A DNA stretch of 12,842 nucleotides from Campylobacteraceae bacterium. GTDB lineage: Bacteria; Campylobacterota; Campylobacteria; Campylobacterales; Campylobacteraceae. The stretch lies in contig JAAYLJ010000085.1 of the NCBI GenBank assembly GCA_012521935.1, positions 1-12,842 on the forward strand, read 5' to 3'. The notes under the pieces were generated by a model. That model ran no database searches, was not told the origin of the DNA, and worked only from the letters and a program-made list of their open reading frames with translations. Each line of letters begins with the position of its first letter. Position 1 is the stretch's first letter. Made by a program: the position numbers and the translations under genes. Below, piece after piece: positions 1-6,384 of the stretch.

Positions 1-668
1 TAACAGGGCTTAGCTATCTGCTTCTTGAGGGTGGAACTAGGGGTGCAAAACTTTTAAAAGTAAGTAATGATAAAGATGATGAAAATATGGGAACTATTTT
101 TACAAAACCATCACTTTTATCAAAAGTCGATAAATCTTTTGAATCTATTGTAGAGAAGATTGAACTGCTGCTAGAATCAGCTAATAAAGTTTTAGAAAGT
201 AGTCACTCTTTTGTTAATGAAAACAATATGAAATATGTAGAAGATATCTTAAAAGATAGTGCACAAGCTACAAAATCACTAGCAAATATATCAAAATCTT
301 TAGCTTCTAAAGAGAAAGAGTTAGATCTTATCACAAACAATATTATCATTTTAGAAAAAGAGATTATTGAGGCAGCAAAAGCAGTTAAAAATATGTCAAT
401 CTTAGGGGGCGACACAATGCAGTCTGTTAGTAGTTCAGCAAAATCAGTCGAACAAACTATGGTTTTACTTAGCGAAAAGGCAAGTGAGGGTATGTTTGAC
501 ATATCATCAGTTGCAAAAGATGCAGCTTTGCCTCTTATTAATTCACTTTATGAGATGGAGATTTTGATAGGACAGCTTAAAAGCTTCATTCAAAATTTAG
601 AAAATAGTCCATCAGATCTTTTGTATAAAAAATCAATGCAAGCCCCAGCACCAGGAGAAGAGTTATGA
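1..668 (+). CDS. mlaD: MlaD-type MCE protein, 3' part (lipid ABC transporter substrate-binding subunit)
   Basis: The window opens inside this gene: the frame is open from base 3, so the ATG at 87 is an internal methionine and not the start. The first visible residues (TGLSYLLLEGGTRGAKLL) look like the end of an MCE domain, where the family has a 'G-x-x-x-(I/L)-E-G-G' strand, followed by a 'KPSLLSKVDKS' linker. The remaining ~190 residues are predicted to be long helices (many heptad-like Leu/Ile/Lys/Glu positions) ending in a proline-rich tail. In the family the protein is anchored in the inner membrane and forms a ring that passes phospholipid between the membrane and a partner across the periplasm, powered by MlaE/MlaF-type subunits. 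Those genes should lie just upstream of the window. The stop overlaps the next start (ATGA), consistent with one operon. In Campylobacter the equivalent cluster is called iamAB. Family assignment is good; the substrate is inferred. Confidence 0.82.
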   Translation, partial: TGLSYLLLEGGTRGAKLLKVSNDKDDENMGTIFTKPSLLSKVDKSFESIVEKIELLLESANKVLESSHSFVNENNMKYVEDILKDSAQATKSLANISKSLASKEKELDLITNNIIILEKEIIEAAKAVKNMSILGGDTMQSVSSSAKSVEQTMVLLSEKASEGMFDISSVAKDAALPLINSLYEMEILIGQLKSFIQNLENSPSDLLYKKSMQAPAPGEEL

Positions 669-1276
669 TAAGAGTACTGTTTATCGCAATTTTAACAGCA
701 TCTATTTTTTCAGGATGTGTTTCTAAGCCAAAAATTCATCCAAATACATCTTTTATAAAGATAAATCTACCAAAAGACATAGAAGAAAGCTTAATTTCTC
801 ACGACATTACTCTTGCAATCAATATGCCAACTGGAACTGCAATAAAAAGTAGTAAAATTACATATATAGATAGCAATAATTTAAGAAAAAATTATGCATA
901 TCATAGATGGAGTAACTTTTTAACACTTCAAATTCAAGAGTTTTTTGTGCACTCAATTGCAAAAACAAACCTTGTATTTGATGTAGCTAAAGCTCAAAAT
1001 AGAGTTGATCCAACTTTGATTTTAGAGATAGACATATCTGAGTTTGCGCAGTATATAGATAAAAATGAAAACTCTAAAGTTGTAGTTTCTGGTAGTATGA
1101 GATTTTTAAATCCTAAAGAGAAAAAAGCACTATTTAGTAAAACCTTCATCTATGAAGAGAAGATGGAAAATCTTGGAGTTAATGAGCTTAGCTTAGCTTA
1201 TGATAGGGTTTTTGCGCTTTGGTTAAAAGATACTTTAAAAATAATAGATAATCTAGGAGAGAGTTATGCGCGCTAA
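665..1276 (+). CDS. ABC-type transport auxiliary lipoprotein (PqiC/DUF330-like)
   Basis: A 203-residue exported lipoprotein. The N-terminus has a short positively charged start, a hydrophobic stretch and a lipobox ending FSGC, with the lipidated cysteine at residue 18; Phe at the -3 position is less usual than Leu but tolerated. The rest is a single soluble domain without other cysteines. Position right after an MCE protein is typical for the ABC-transport auxiliary lipoprotein family (PF03886, PqiC-like), thought to sit on the outer membrane or to link the MCE ring with it. The ATG overlaps the upstream stop as ATGA and is preceded by AGGAGAAG, so the start is well supported and translation is probably coupled. 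The 3' end overlaps the next gene by 11 bases. Sequence similarity to the family is judged by eye and by context. Confidence 0.75.
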   Translation: MIRVLFIAILTASIFSGCVSKPKIHPNTSFIKINLPKDIEESLISHDITLAINMPTGTAIKSSKITYIDSNNLRKNYAYHRWSNFLTLQIQEFFVHSIAKTNLVFDVAKAQNRVDPTLILEIDISEFAQYIDKNENSKVVVSGSMRFLNPKEKKALFSKTFIYEEKMENLGVNELSLAYDRVFALWLKDTLKIIDNLGESYAR

Positions 1277-2312
1277 TGCTTTAGTGGCTCTTGCGGCTTT
1301 TGTCATTGTCATTGCTGGAGTTAAGGCTATCCAAACGATAATGGTGCCATTTTTATTAGCAGTCTTTATTGCAATTATTAGTGCGCCACTCCTGCTTTGG
1401 CTTGAAAAGCGTGGATTTCCAAGGATTTTAGCTTTTTTAACTGTTACAGCTGGTGTTGTTGGAATTTTAACAGGCATTGGAACCATAGTTGGCTCTTCAT
1501 TAAATGGTTTTTTAAATACTTTGCCAGAAATTCAGTGGAAGCTAACTAAACTAGCTCAAGAAGGAGCTCTTTGGCTTCAAGGGCATGGTGTTTCCATAGA
1601 TCTTAACTCTTTACCAACAGGGTTTGATCCAGCAGATGCCATCTCAACGGCTGGATCATTTTTAAAATCTATGAGTCAAATACTCTCAAACTCATTTCTA
1701 ATCTTTTTAATGGTGACTTTTATGCTATTTGAAACTGTTAGCATGAAGGCAAAACTAAACTATTTTGCAAAAAAGAATGCCCAGAATTTAAAAGCTTCAG
1801 AAATTTTTATAATGAATTTAAAAAGATACCTTGCCATTAAAACTGCGGCAAGTCTCTCAACTGGAATCATCATAGGCTTTGCTCTTGTTTTAATGGGTGT
1901 AAAGTACGCGCTTTTATGGGGACTTCTTGCATTTTTATTAAATTATATCCCAACTATTGGGTCAATCTTAGCTGCGATACCAGCTATTTTAGTAACTTTA
2001 GTTGAGGCAAATTTAGGATCAGCTCTTTCAGTTACAGCTCTTTTTTTAGTAGTTAATATTGCTATTGGAAACTTCATTGAGCCTAGATTTTTAGGGCAAG
2101 GGCTTGGCATTTCAACTCTGGTTGTTCTTCTATCTCTTCTTTTTTGGGGATGGGTACTAGGCTCTGTTGGGATGTTTTTAGCAGTTCCACTTACAATGAG
2201 CGTTAAAATAGCACTTGATGCAAATCCAAGAACTAGGTGGATAGCCATCTTGCTAAGCGATTATAAGGGTGAAGAAGCTATTGTCAAATTAGAAGATTCT
2301 AAGCCTATTTAA
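1266..2312 (+). CDS. AI-2E/PerM family membrane transporter
   Basis: A 348-residue polytopic inner-membrane protein of the AI-2E transporter family (PF01594; YdiK, TqsA, PerM relatives). There are about eight hydrophobic segments: two to three at residues 5-75, one near 137-155, and a dense group from about 195 to 320. Family hallmarks are 'LNYIPTIGSILAAIPA' near residue 225 and 'GISTLVVLLSLLFWGWVLG' followed by 'GMFLAVPLT' near 280-310. Length is normal for the family. Members have been linked to autoinducer-2 export, Na+/H+ exchange or general efflux, so the substrate cannot be read from the sequence. The ATG lies inside the end of the lipoprotein gene, after GGAGAG, which implies coupling with the lipid-transport genes. 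It runs straight on into the small gene at 2322. Confidence 0.88.
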   Translation: MRANALVALAAFVIVIAGVKAIQTIMVPFLLAVFIAIISAPLLLWLEKRGFPRILAFLTVTAGVVGILTGIGTIVGSSLNGFLNTLPEIQWKLTKLAQEGALWLQGHGVSIDLNSLPTGFDPADAISTAGSFLKSMSQILSNSFLIFLMVTFMLFETVSMKAKLNYFAKKNAQNLKASEIFIMNLKRYLAIKTAASLSTGIIIGFALVLMGVKYALLWGLLAFLLNYIPTIGSILAAIPAILVTLVEANLGSALSVTALFLVVNIAIGNFIEPRFLGQGLGISTLVVLLSLLFWGWVLGSVGMFLAVPLTMSVKIALDANPRTRWIAILLSDYKGEEAIVKLEDSKPI

Positions 2313-2321
2313 GGAGTAAAG

Positions 2322-2534
2322 ATGAGAAAGATTTTTTTAGCTTTAACTTTTGTAAGTTTTCTATTTAGCGCTACAAACTTTAATTCAATGAGCAATGAGG
2401 AGCTTATAGCTTTGATTGGCTATGTAAAGATTGAAGAGAAAAAAGAGTTTGAAAAAGTGTTAAATGAGAGAAAAGATAGCTTCTCTAAAAAAGAGAAAGA
2501 GCAGTATGAGAAAAATATAAAACGGGCAAAGTAG
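2322..2534 (+). CDS. Small exported DUF1104-like protein
   Basis: A 70-residue protein with an N-terminal signal peptide (basic MRK, hydrophobic core, probable cleavage after FLFSA near residue 17). The mature part is about 53 highly charged, helical residues. The stretch 'NFNSMSNEELIALIG' followed by 'KKEFEKVLNER' resembles DUF1104 (PF06518), a family of small periplasmic proteins found mainly in Campylobacter, Helicobacter and relatives, with no known function. It has a strong AAGGAG ribosome-binding site nine bases after the previous stop, and its stop shares one base with the GTG start of the response regulator. That tight linkage suggests a role with the two-component system, for example as a periplasmic modulator of the sensor, but this is inference only. 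Confidence 0.72.
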   Translation: MRKIFLALTFVSFLFSATNFNSMSNEELIALIGYVKIEEKKEFEKVLNERKDSFSKKEKEQYEKNIKRAK

Positions 2535-3205
2535 TGAGTGCAAGGATATTTTTACTAGAAGATGATATGAATCTATCCTCAACCATAGAGGATTTTCTAA
2601 CCCAAAAAGGGTATGAAGTCACCACTGCTTATGATGGAGAGAGTGCAGAAGATTTGCTTTATGAAAAGAGGTTTGATCTTTTGCTTTTAGATGTAAATGT
2701 GCCGGGCATTGATGGATTTGAACTTCTTAAAAGAGCTAGAGGGGATGAGAATTTAACCCCAGCCATTTACATCACTTCATTAAATAGTGTAAAAGATGTT
2801 GAAGATGGCTTTAAAAGCGGATGTGATGATTATATTAGAAAGCCATTTGCCTTAAAAGAGCTGCTTTTAAGGGTAGAAAATCTACTTAAGCGTGAATTTG
2901 CACATATAAACGATAACCAAATCAAAATTTCTCAAAATATCTATTTTGATCCTAATGGATTAAATCTTTACATCAATGAAAAGAAACAACCACTCCAACC
3001 AAAAGAGGCAAGACTTCTTTCATTACTACTAAAAAAAAGAGGTGAGGTTGTAACTCATGAACACTTACTAAGCTCACTCTGGTCTTATGATGAGAGCCCA
3101 AGTGAAGGCTCTCTTAGGACATATATTAAAAACTTACGAAAGCATATAGGAAAGGATAGTATTGTCAGCATTAAAAAGCTGGGATACAAGCTTACAAATT
3201 CGTGA
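2534..3205 (+). CDS. OmpR/PhoB-family response regulator (DccR-like)
   Basis: A 223-residue DNA-binding regulator. The receiver domain covers residues 3-118: acidic pocket E9-D10-D11, phosphorylation site D53 in 'LLLDVNVPG', switch Thr81 and Lys103 in 'IRKPF'. The C-terminal winged helix (about 127-221) is of OmpR/PhoB type, with 'LQPKEARLLSLL' at the start of the DNA-binding domain and a closing hairpin 'IKKLGYKL'. The start is GTG, whose G is the last base of the upstream TAG; the receiver fold begins at once after it, so no later start is possible. It is followed by its histidine kinase in an overlapping frame. Likely targets are suggested by the 11-bp direct repeats at 4675-4701, the pattern expected for tandem binding by this family. 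The DccR comparison rests on that motif and on gene context, not on a sequence search. Confidence 0.92.
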   Translation: MSARIFLLEDDMNLSSTIEDFLTQKGYEVTTAYDGESAEDLLYEKRFDLLLLDVNVPGIDGFELLKRARGDENLTPAIYITSLNSVKDVEDGFKSGCDDYIRKPFALKELLLRVENLLKREFAHINDNQIKISQNIYFDPNGLNLYINEKKQPLQPKEARLLSLLLKKRGEVVTHEHLLSSLWSYDESPSEGSLRTYIKNLRKHIGKDSIVSIKKLGYKLTNS

Positions 3206-4343
3206 AAAACGAACTCTGCTCTACTTTGGAGTTTTATATTTTAGTCTATCTTTAGCTATTTTATCTCTTTTTAGTATAGGTTATTTTTTCAATGCAAAAG
3301 ACGCAATGCTTCAAAATATGAGGCTTGAGCTAAATGTAAAAGCGAACACTCAAGTGGAGGCTTTGCGTAAATTTCACATAGATTTTGATAAAACTAGGCT
3401 CTATCCTAGAAATGATGAGTTTAATTCAGGGATTTTTGATGCAGACGGGGTTGAGATATTCTCTTTACTAAAAACAACGCCTGAACTATTTAAGATAATC
3501 TACCTAAAAAATGGACTCATTCACTATATAAAAGAGCCCCAATCTCACTATTTAGGAACTAAATACTTAGTGCTTGAGGTGGAAGATGATGGGCTTTGGA
3601 GAGATAAGGCTTTAAAATATATCGCATATTTTTGGAGCATTAGTCTTTTCATACTAGGAGTTGGTGGATACTTTTTACTAAAGCTATTTTTAAAGCCAAT
3701 GAAAGAGGCGATTGCTCTTTTAGATAGGTTCATAAAAGATACAACGCATGAGCTTAACACCCCTATAAATGCGATACTAACAAATATTGAGATGCTTGAA
3801 GATGAGAGTTTAGACAAAAGCGTAGAGCAAAAACTAAATAGAATTAAAATAGGCGCAATGACGGTTGCAAATCTCTACCAAGATTTAACATATTTAACTT
3901 TGGGGCATAAGATTGCAAGTAGTGATGAGAGAGTTGAAATGTATGAACTTTTAAAAGAGAGACTTGAGTATGTAAAGCCAATGTGCGACTCTAAAAGACT
4001 TAAAACCTCCATTAAAGGAGATGAGAGCTTTTTGTTTATAGATAGGAAAAAGATTTCAAAACTGGTGGATAATCTTCTTTCAAATGCCATTAAATACAAT
4101 AAAGTAGGCGGAGAGATAAATATAAGAGTTTTTAAAAATCACTTTCAAATTTGCGATAGCGGAAGAGGAATTGATCCAGATAAGCTTAAAGATATTTTCA
4201 AAAGATATAGTAGGGCCAATAGCAGTGTTGGTGGCTTTGGAATAGGGCTTAGCATTGTAAGTGCCATTGCAAAGGAGTATGGTTTGGAAATGGAGTTAAA
4301 CTCAACAAAGGAGGGCACATGTATAGATATATTTTGGGATTAA
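3162..4343 (+). CDS. Membrane sensor histidine kinase (DccS-like)
   Basis: A sensor kinase of up to 393 residues, cognate to the preceding regulator. Transmembrane segments lie at about residues 19-43 and 152-175 and bracket a ~108-residue periplasmic sensor domain of no recognisable type; there is no clear HAMP domain. The HisKA H-box is 'DTTHELNTPIN' with phospho-acceptor H196. The ATPase domain shows the N-box 'DNLLSNAIKYN', the G1 box 'DSGRGI' (332-337) and the G2 box 'GFGIGL' (358-363). No ATG exists in frame before the first membrane segment. TTG at 3162 is the best start because AAAGGA lies five bases before it, but this gives a 44-base overlap with the regulator. A non-ATG start slightly further downstream is possible. 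The end overlaps the cytochrome gene by 25 bases. Confidence 0.88.
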   Translation: MSALKSWDTSLQIREKRTLLYFGVLYFSLSLAILSLFSIGYFFNAKDAMLQNMRLELNVKANTQVEALRKFHIDFDKTRLYPRNDEFNSGIFDADGVEIFSLLKTTPELFKIIYLKNGLIHYIKEPQSHYLGTKYLVLEVEDDGLWRDKALKYIAYFWSISLFILGVGGYFLLKLFLKPMKEAIALLDRFIKDTTHELNTPINAILTNIEMLEDESLDKSVEQKLNRIKIGAMTVANLYQDLTYLTLGHKIASSDERVEMYELLKERLEYVKPMCDSKRLKTSIKGDESFLFIDRKKISKLVDNLLSNAIKYNKVGGEINIRVFKNHFQICDSGRGIDPDKLKDIFKRYSRANSSVGGFGIGLSIVSAIAKEYGLEMELNSTKEGTCIDIFWD

Positions 4344-4648
4344 CACTTCTTTTAGCAACTCTAAATGCCTCAGTTTTTGAGAAAGATTGTATCTCATGTC
4401 ATGAAGAGCTTGATGTGGGGTTGGATAAATTTTTCTATAGATATGTTTTAACTTTTAGTTCACAAAATGCAGTAAAGGCTGCTTTGAAAGATTATCTTTT
4501 AAATCCCATGAAAGAGAAATCTATCCTGCCCGAAGGGCTTCTTTTAAAGTATGGGGTGAAAGAGCCCACTACTTTGAGTGAGAAAGAGCTAGAGATAGCC
4601 ATAGATGAGTACTGGGATAGATACACCTTCATTGGAAAAATCAAATAA
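4319..4648 (+). CDS. Small periplasmic monoheme cytochrome c
   Basis: A 109-residue protein with a signal peptide (hydrophobic 4-16, probable cleavage after LNA at 17) and one heme-binding motif CISCH at residues 24-28, only about seven residues into the mature protein. Met64 in 'LNPMKEK' is a candidate sixth heme ligand. The C-terminal half is helical and acidic, ending in 'AIDEYWDRY'. It is too short and divergent to place in a named cytochrome group. The start is preceded by AAAGGAGG and lies inside the 3' end of the kinase gene, so it is translationally coupled to the sensor. A heme protein made together with a kinase could be an output of the pathway, a redox input to the sensor, or simply a carrier in the same process; the sequence does not decide. 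Confidence 0.8.
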   Translation: MYRYILGLTLLLATLNASVFEKDCISCHEELDVGLDKFFYRYVLTFSSQNAVKAALKDYLLNPMKEKSILPEGLLLKYGVKEPTTLSEKELEIAIDEYWDRYTFIGKIK

Positions 4649-4734
4649 ACCAATAAAACTTCTTTAATTATAAAACTTCACAAACACTTCACAAAGACTT
4701 CTTATACTTTTAAAAATCAAATAAGGAGTCGAAA
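4649..4734 (+). promoter_or_regulatory. Promoter with three 11-bp-spaced direct repeats (DccR-like operator)
   Basis: The 86-base gap holds three copies of ACTTC starting at 4675, 4686 and 4697; the first two extend to ACTTCACAAA, so the period is exactly 11 bp, one helical turn. Further upstream there is one more ACTTC at 4658, out of register. A -10 box TATACT lies at 4703-4708, which puts the expected -35 at about 4680-4685, under the repeats. TTCAC at 4677-4681 and TTCAC at 4688-4692 are separated by six bases. This fits the wTTCAC-N6-TTCACw pattern that I recall for promoters activated by C. jejuni DccR, with only the outer left base differing. A good ribosome-binding site AAGGAG follows at 4723-4728. 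The likely binder is the OmpR-type regulator encoded at 2534. Confidence 0.72.
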
Positions 4735-5055
4735 ATGAAAGCTTTTAAAACCTTAGCAGTTATGGCTCTTGTAAGCTCACTTTTAGCTGTAAATGCAAAC
4801 GCCATAGGAAAAAGAGAAAGAGGCGCATTAATTGGAGCTGGAGCTCTTTTGTTGTTACCAAGTATGGTACAAAACATGGGATCGCTTTTTGGCCAAGGAA
4901 GCAATATGCAACCCTCAAACTCATATGGGCACAACCAAGGATATGAGCCAATTATCATCGAAAGAGACAGTAGGCCAAAAAGATATAACAGAAGTAGAAA
5001 CGATAGAAGTAGCGGTAGCGTAGATAATCGCCAAATTATAATAATAGAAAGATAA
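4735..5055 (+). CDS. Small exported protein of unknown function, glycine-zipper-like segment
   Basis: A 106-residue protein with a clear signal peptide, probably cleaved after the A-N-A at residues 21-23. A short basic patch (GKRERG) is followed by a hydrophobic, glycine-spaced segment GALIGAGALLLLP (30-42), which could insert in a membrane or pack against a copy of itself. Then comes a Gly/Asn/Ser/Gln-rich linker and a basic Arg/Ser-rich part. The tail carries the same short strand twice: IIIER at 73-77 and IIIIER at 102-106, the second forming the very C-terminus. I do not recognise a family. Promoter, AAGGAG site and signal peptide make the coding assignment safe although a longer opposite-strand frame overlaps it. 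It heads an operon with the c553-like cytochrome and lies behind the DccR-like repeats, so an envelope role under two-component control is likely. Confidence 0.78.
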   Translation: MKAFKTLAVMALVSSLLAVNANAIGKRERGALIGAGALLLLPSMVQNMGSLFGQGSNMQPSNSYGHNQGYEPIIIERDSRPKRYNRSRNDRSSGSVDNRQIIIIER

Positions 5056-5065
5056 GGAGTTAAAA

Positions 5066-5362
5066 ATGAAAAGGGTAATTTTTGCTGGAATGGTTTTAGT
5101 CTCATCTATGTTTGCTGCTGATGGAGCAGCTTTATATAAAAAATGTATCTCTTGCCACGGGGCAGCTGGTGAAAAAAGTGCTCTTGGAAAGAGTAAGATT
5201 TTAATAGAAATGAGCCTTGAGGAGAATATCACAGCTTTAAAAGGGTATCAAGATGGAAGTTATGGCGGGCCAATGAAGGCTTTAATGAAAGGACAAGTTG
5301 CAAATTATAGCGATGAAGAGATTGAAGCAGTATCAAAATATGTTATAGAACTGCCAAACTAA
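5066..5362 (+). CDS. c553-like class I cytochrome c
   Basis: A 98-residue periplasmic electron carrier. It has a signal peptide (cleavage after MFA near residue 17), the heme motif CISCHG with C27, C30 and H31, and a Met-ligand region GGPMKALMKGQ in which M70 or M74 should be the sixth ligand, followed by the usual C-terminal helix 'YSDEEIEAVSKYV'. Size and order match the small c553-type cytochromes of Campylobacterota, which shuttle electrons between the bc1 complex or periplasmic dehydrogenases and terminal oxidases or reductases. It begins ten bases after the small exported protein, with a GGAG site, and is closed by the strong terminator at 5365. It is therefore expected to share the promoter at 4649-4734. 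Confidence 0.9.
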   Translation: MKRVIFAGMVLVSSMFAADGAALYKKCISCHGAAGEKSALGKSKILIEMSLEENITALKGYQDGSYGGPMKALMKGQVANYSDEEIEAVSKYVIELPN

Positions 5363-5364
5363 AA

Positions 5365-5398
5365 CTATCCGCAAACTCTTTGCGGATAGCTCTTTTTA
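5365..5398 (+). terminator. Rho-independent terminator after the cytochrome c553-like gene
   Basis: A perfect 11-bp stem, CTATCCGCAAA at 5365-5375 pairing with TTTGCGGATAG at 5379-5389, around a CTC loop, followed by CTCTTTTT. It begins two bases after the stop codon. It is the clearest terminator in the window and separates the cytochrome operon from the MarR operon. Confidence 0.95.
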
Positions 5399-5416
5399 TA
5401 AACTCCCCCAATATGT

Positions 5417-5445
5417 TATTATGCTACTAAACTTTCTCAAAAGGA
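5417..5445 (+). promoter_or_regulatory. Candidate promoter and RBS of the MarR-rhodanese operon
   Basis: A TATTAT -10-like element lies at 5417-5422, with T-rich sequence upstream from the terminator tail, as is common for the main sigma factor in this phylum. The ribosome-binding site AAGGA at 5441-5445 is six bases before the GTG start and is what selects that start. Confidence 0.45.
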
Positions 5446-5451
5446 ATTTTT

Positions 5452-5868
5452 GTGGATGAAACTAAGGATGTAAAATTTTTACTTTTAGAAAAATTAGCAT
5501 ATATTGAAGAAGTTTCAAGAGATATTGCAAAATCGTATGGGTATGAAGATAGTGACATTTTATCCTCATCAGGAATTTTAACTTATGTATATAATGGAGT
5601 AACTACAATTTCTAAAATAGCTAAAAATTTAGGCATTAGTAGGCAAGCGGTACATAAAAGCGTAAAAGCCCTCTCTAATAAAGGTTTTTTAACCTTAACT
5701 AAGGGTGAAGATAAAAGAGAGCGCATGATTTGCATGACAAATGAGGGAAAAGGCCTATTAAGATGCAGACAAGATGTGATGAAAAAAGTTGAAGAAGATC
5801 TTTTAAACTCCATAGGAAAAGAAAATTTTTTAAATTTAAAAAAACTCCTCTCAATTTCGTGGCAGTAA
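5452..5868 (+). CDS. MarR-family transcriptional regulator
   Basis: A 138-residue winged-helix regulator. The helix-turn-helix runs from about residue 52 to 76 ('TISKIAKNLGISRQAVHKSVKAL'-type pattern) and the wing follows with 'LTKGEDKRERMICMTNEG', where the Asp-x-Arg and the 'T-x-x-G' after it are hallmarks of MarR proteins. N- and C-terminal helices would form the dimer interface. Start is GTG, chosen because AAGGA lies six bases upstream and no ATG occurs before the domain. Two cysteines, C94 in the wing and C105 just after it, could respond to oxidants or sulfur species, but that is speculation. Only one base separates it from the rhodanese gene, so it probably controls its own operon, being released from DNA by a ligand or by oxidation. 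Confidence 0.88.
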   Translation: MDETKDVKFLLLEKLAYIEEVSRDIAKSYGYEDSDILSSSGILTYVYNGVTTISKIAKNLGISRQAVHKSVKALSNKGFLTLTKGEDKRERMICMTNEGKGLLRCRQDVMKKVEEDLLNSIGKENFLNLKKLLSISWQ

Positions 5869-5869
5869 A

Positions 5870-6334
5870 ATGAAAGGTTTATTAAGCTCCTTAATTATTA
5901 TCCTTGTAGCTTCAATACCTGTTTTAGCTAATGAGATAGATTTTGAAGTAAAATTTAAAGAAGATGTCAAAAAAGCAAGAGAAAATATAGAGATTATCTC
6001 CCCTACTAAAATGCTTGAAATGGTGAAAAATGAGGAAGACTTTTTAATCTTAGACATTAGAGAGTTAATTGAACTTGTAAGGTTTGGTAAACCAGATTGG
6101 AAAAGATATATACATATAAGTAGAGGAAAACTAGAGCAACTTTTAAGCGCATCTGGATTAAAGCCTCAAGATAAAATAGTTTTACTATGTAAAACAAGTA
6201 GCAGATCTGCGCTTGCAGGTAAAACCTTAAAAGAGTATGGGTTTACAAATCTTATGCTTTTTGAAGGAGGGATGGATGAGTGGATACTTTATAATCTCCC
6301 CACAATAAAAATTACAAATAGTTTTTGTAACTAG
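5870..6334 (+). CDS. Periplasmic rhodanese-domain protein (sulfurtransferase)
   Basis: A 154-residue single-domain rhodanese with a signal peptide (MKGLL, hydrophobic core, cleavage after VLA at residue 20). The domain has the 'FLILDIRE' strand near residue 58, the active-site loop CKTSSRS with the catalytic cysteine C107 and R112 (CxxxxR), and the closing 'YGFTNLMLFEGGMDEW' characteristic of these proteins. The catalytic cysteine would carry a persulfide, so the protein is expected to bind or transfer sulfane sulfur in the periplasm. Similar exported rhodaneses occur near sulfur- and redox-metabolism genes in this phylum. It follows the MarR gene with a one-base gap. A second cysteine (C153) is next to the C-terminus. 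The substrate and acceptor cannot be read from the sequence. Confidence 0.87.
   Translation: MKGLLSSLIIILVASIPVLANEIDFEVKFKEDVKKARENIEIISPTKMLEMVKNEEDFLILDIRELIELVRFGKPDWKRYIHISRGKLEQLLSASGLKPQDKIVLLCKTSSRSALAGKTLKEYGFTNLMLFEGGMDEWILYNLPTIKITNSFCN
6312..6330 (+). terminator. Weak AT-rich hairpin at the rhodanese stop
   Basis: TTACAAA at 6312-6318 can pair with TTTGTAA at 6324-6330 over a five-base loop, ending just before the stop codon. It has no G+C-rich stem and no T-run after it, so it is at best a weak terminator or processing site. Confidence 0.25.
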
Positions 6335-6384
6335 AGCTAGCAAATATACATAATTTTCAAAAAATTCTTTTATAGAAAAGGTTG

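Noticed and set aside
87..89. ATG as the start of the first gene.
   Set aside because: The frame is open to the window edge and the residues before the ATG look like the end of an MCE domain; there is also no ribosome-binding site, so the gene begins upstream of the window.
1253..1486. Open frames on the - strand inside the AI-2E gene and similar ones inside the kinase genes.
   Set aside because: They are mirror images of strongly supported membrane or kinase genes and lack start signals or recognisable domains.
4649..4734. Short tandem repeats as the beginning of a CRISPR or other repeat array.
   Set aside because: The unit is 11 bp with only three copies, without unique spacers, and sits exactly where a promoter operator is expected.
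4710..5105. A 131-codon open frame on the - strand covering the small exported protein and part of the cytochrome gene.
   Set aside because: It is longer than the + strand gene but has no ribosome-binding site, gives an odd hydrophobic low-complexity product, and overlaps a + gene with promoter, signal peptide and AAGGAG site.
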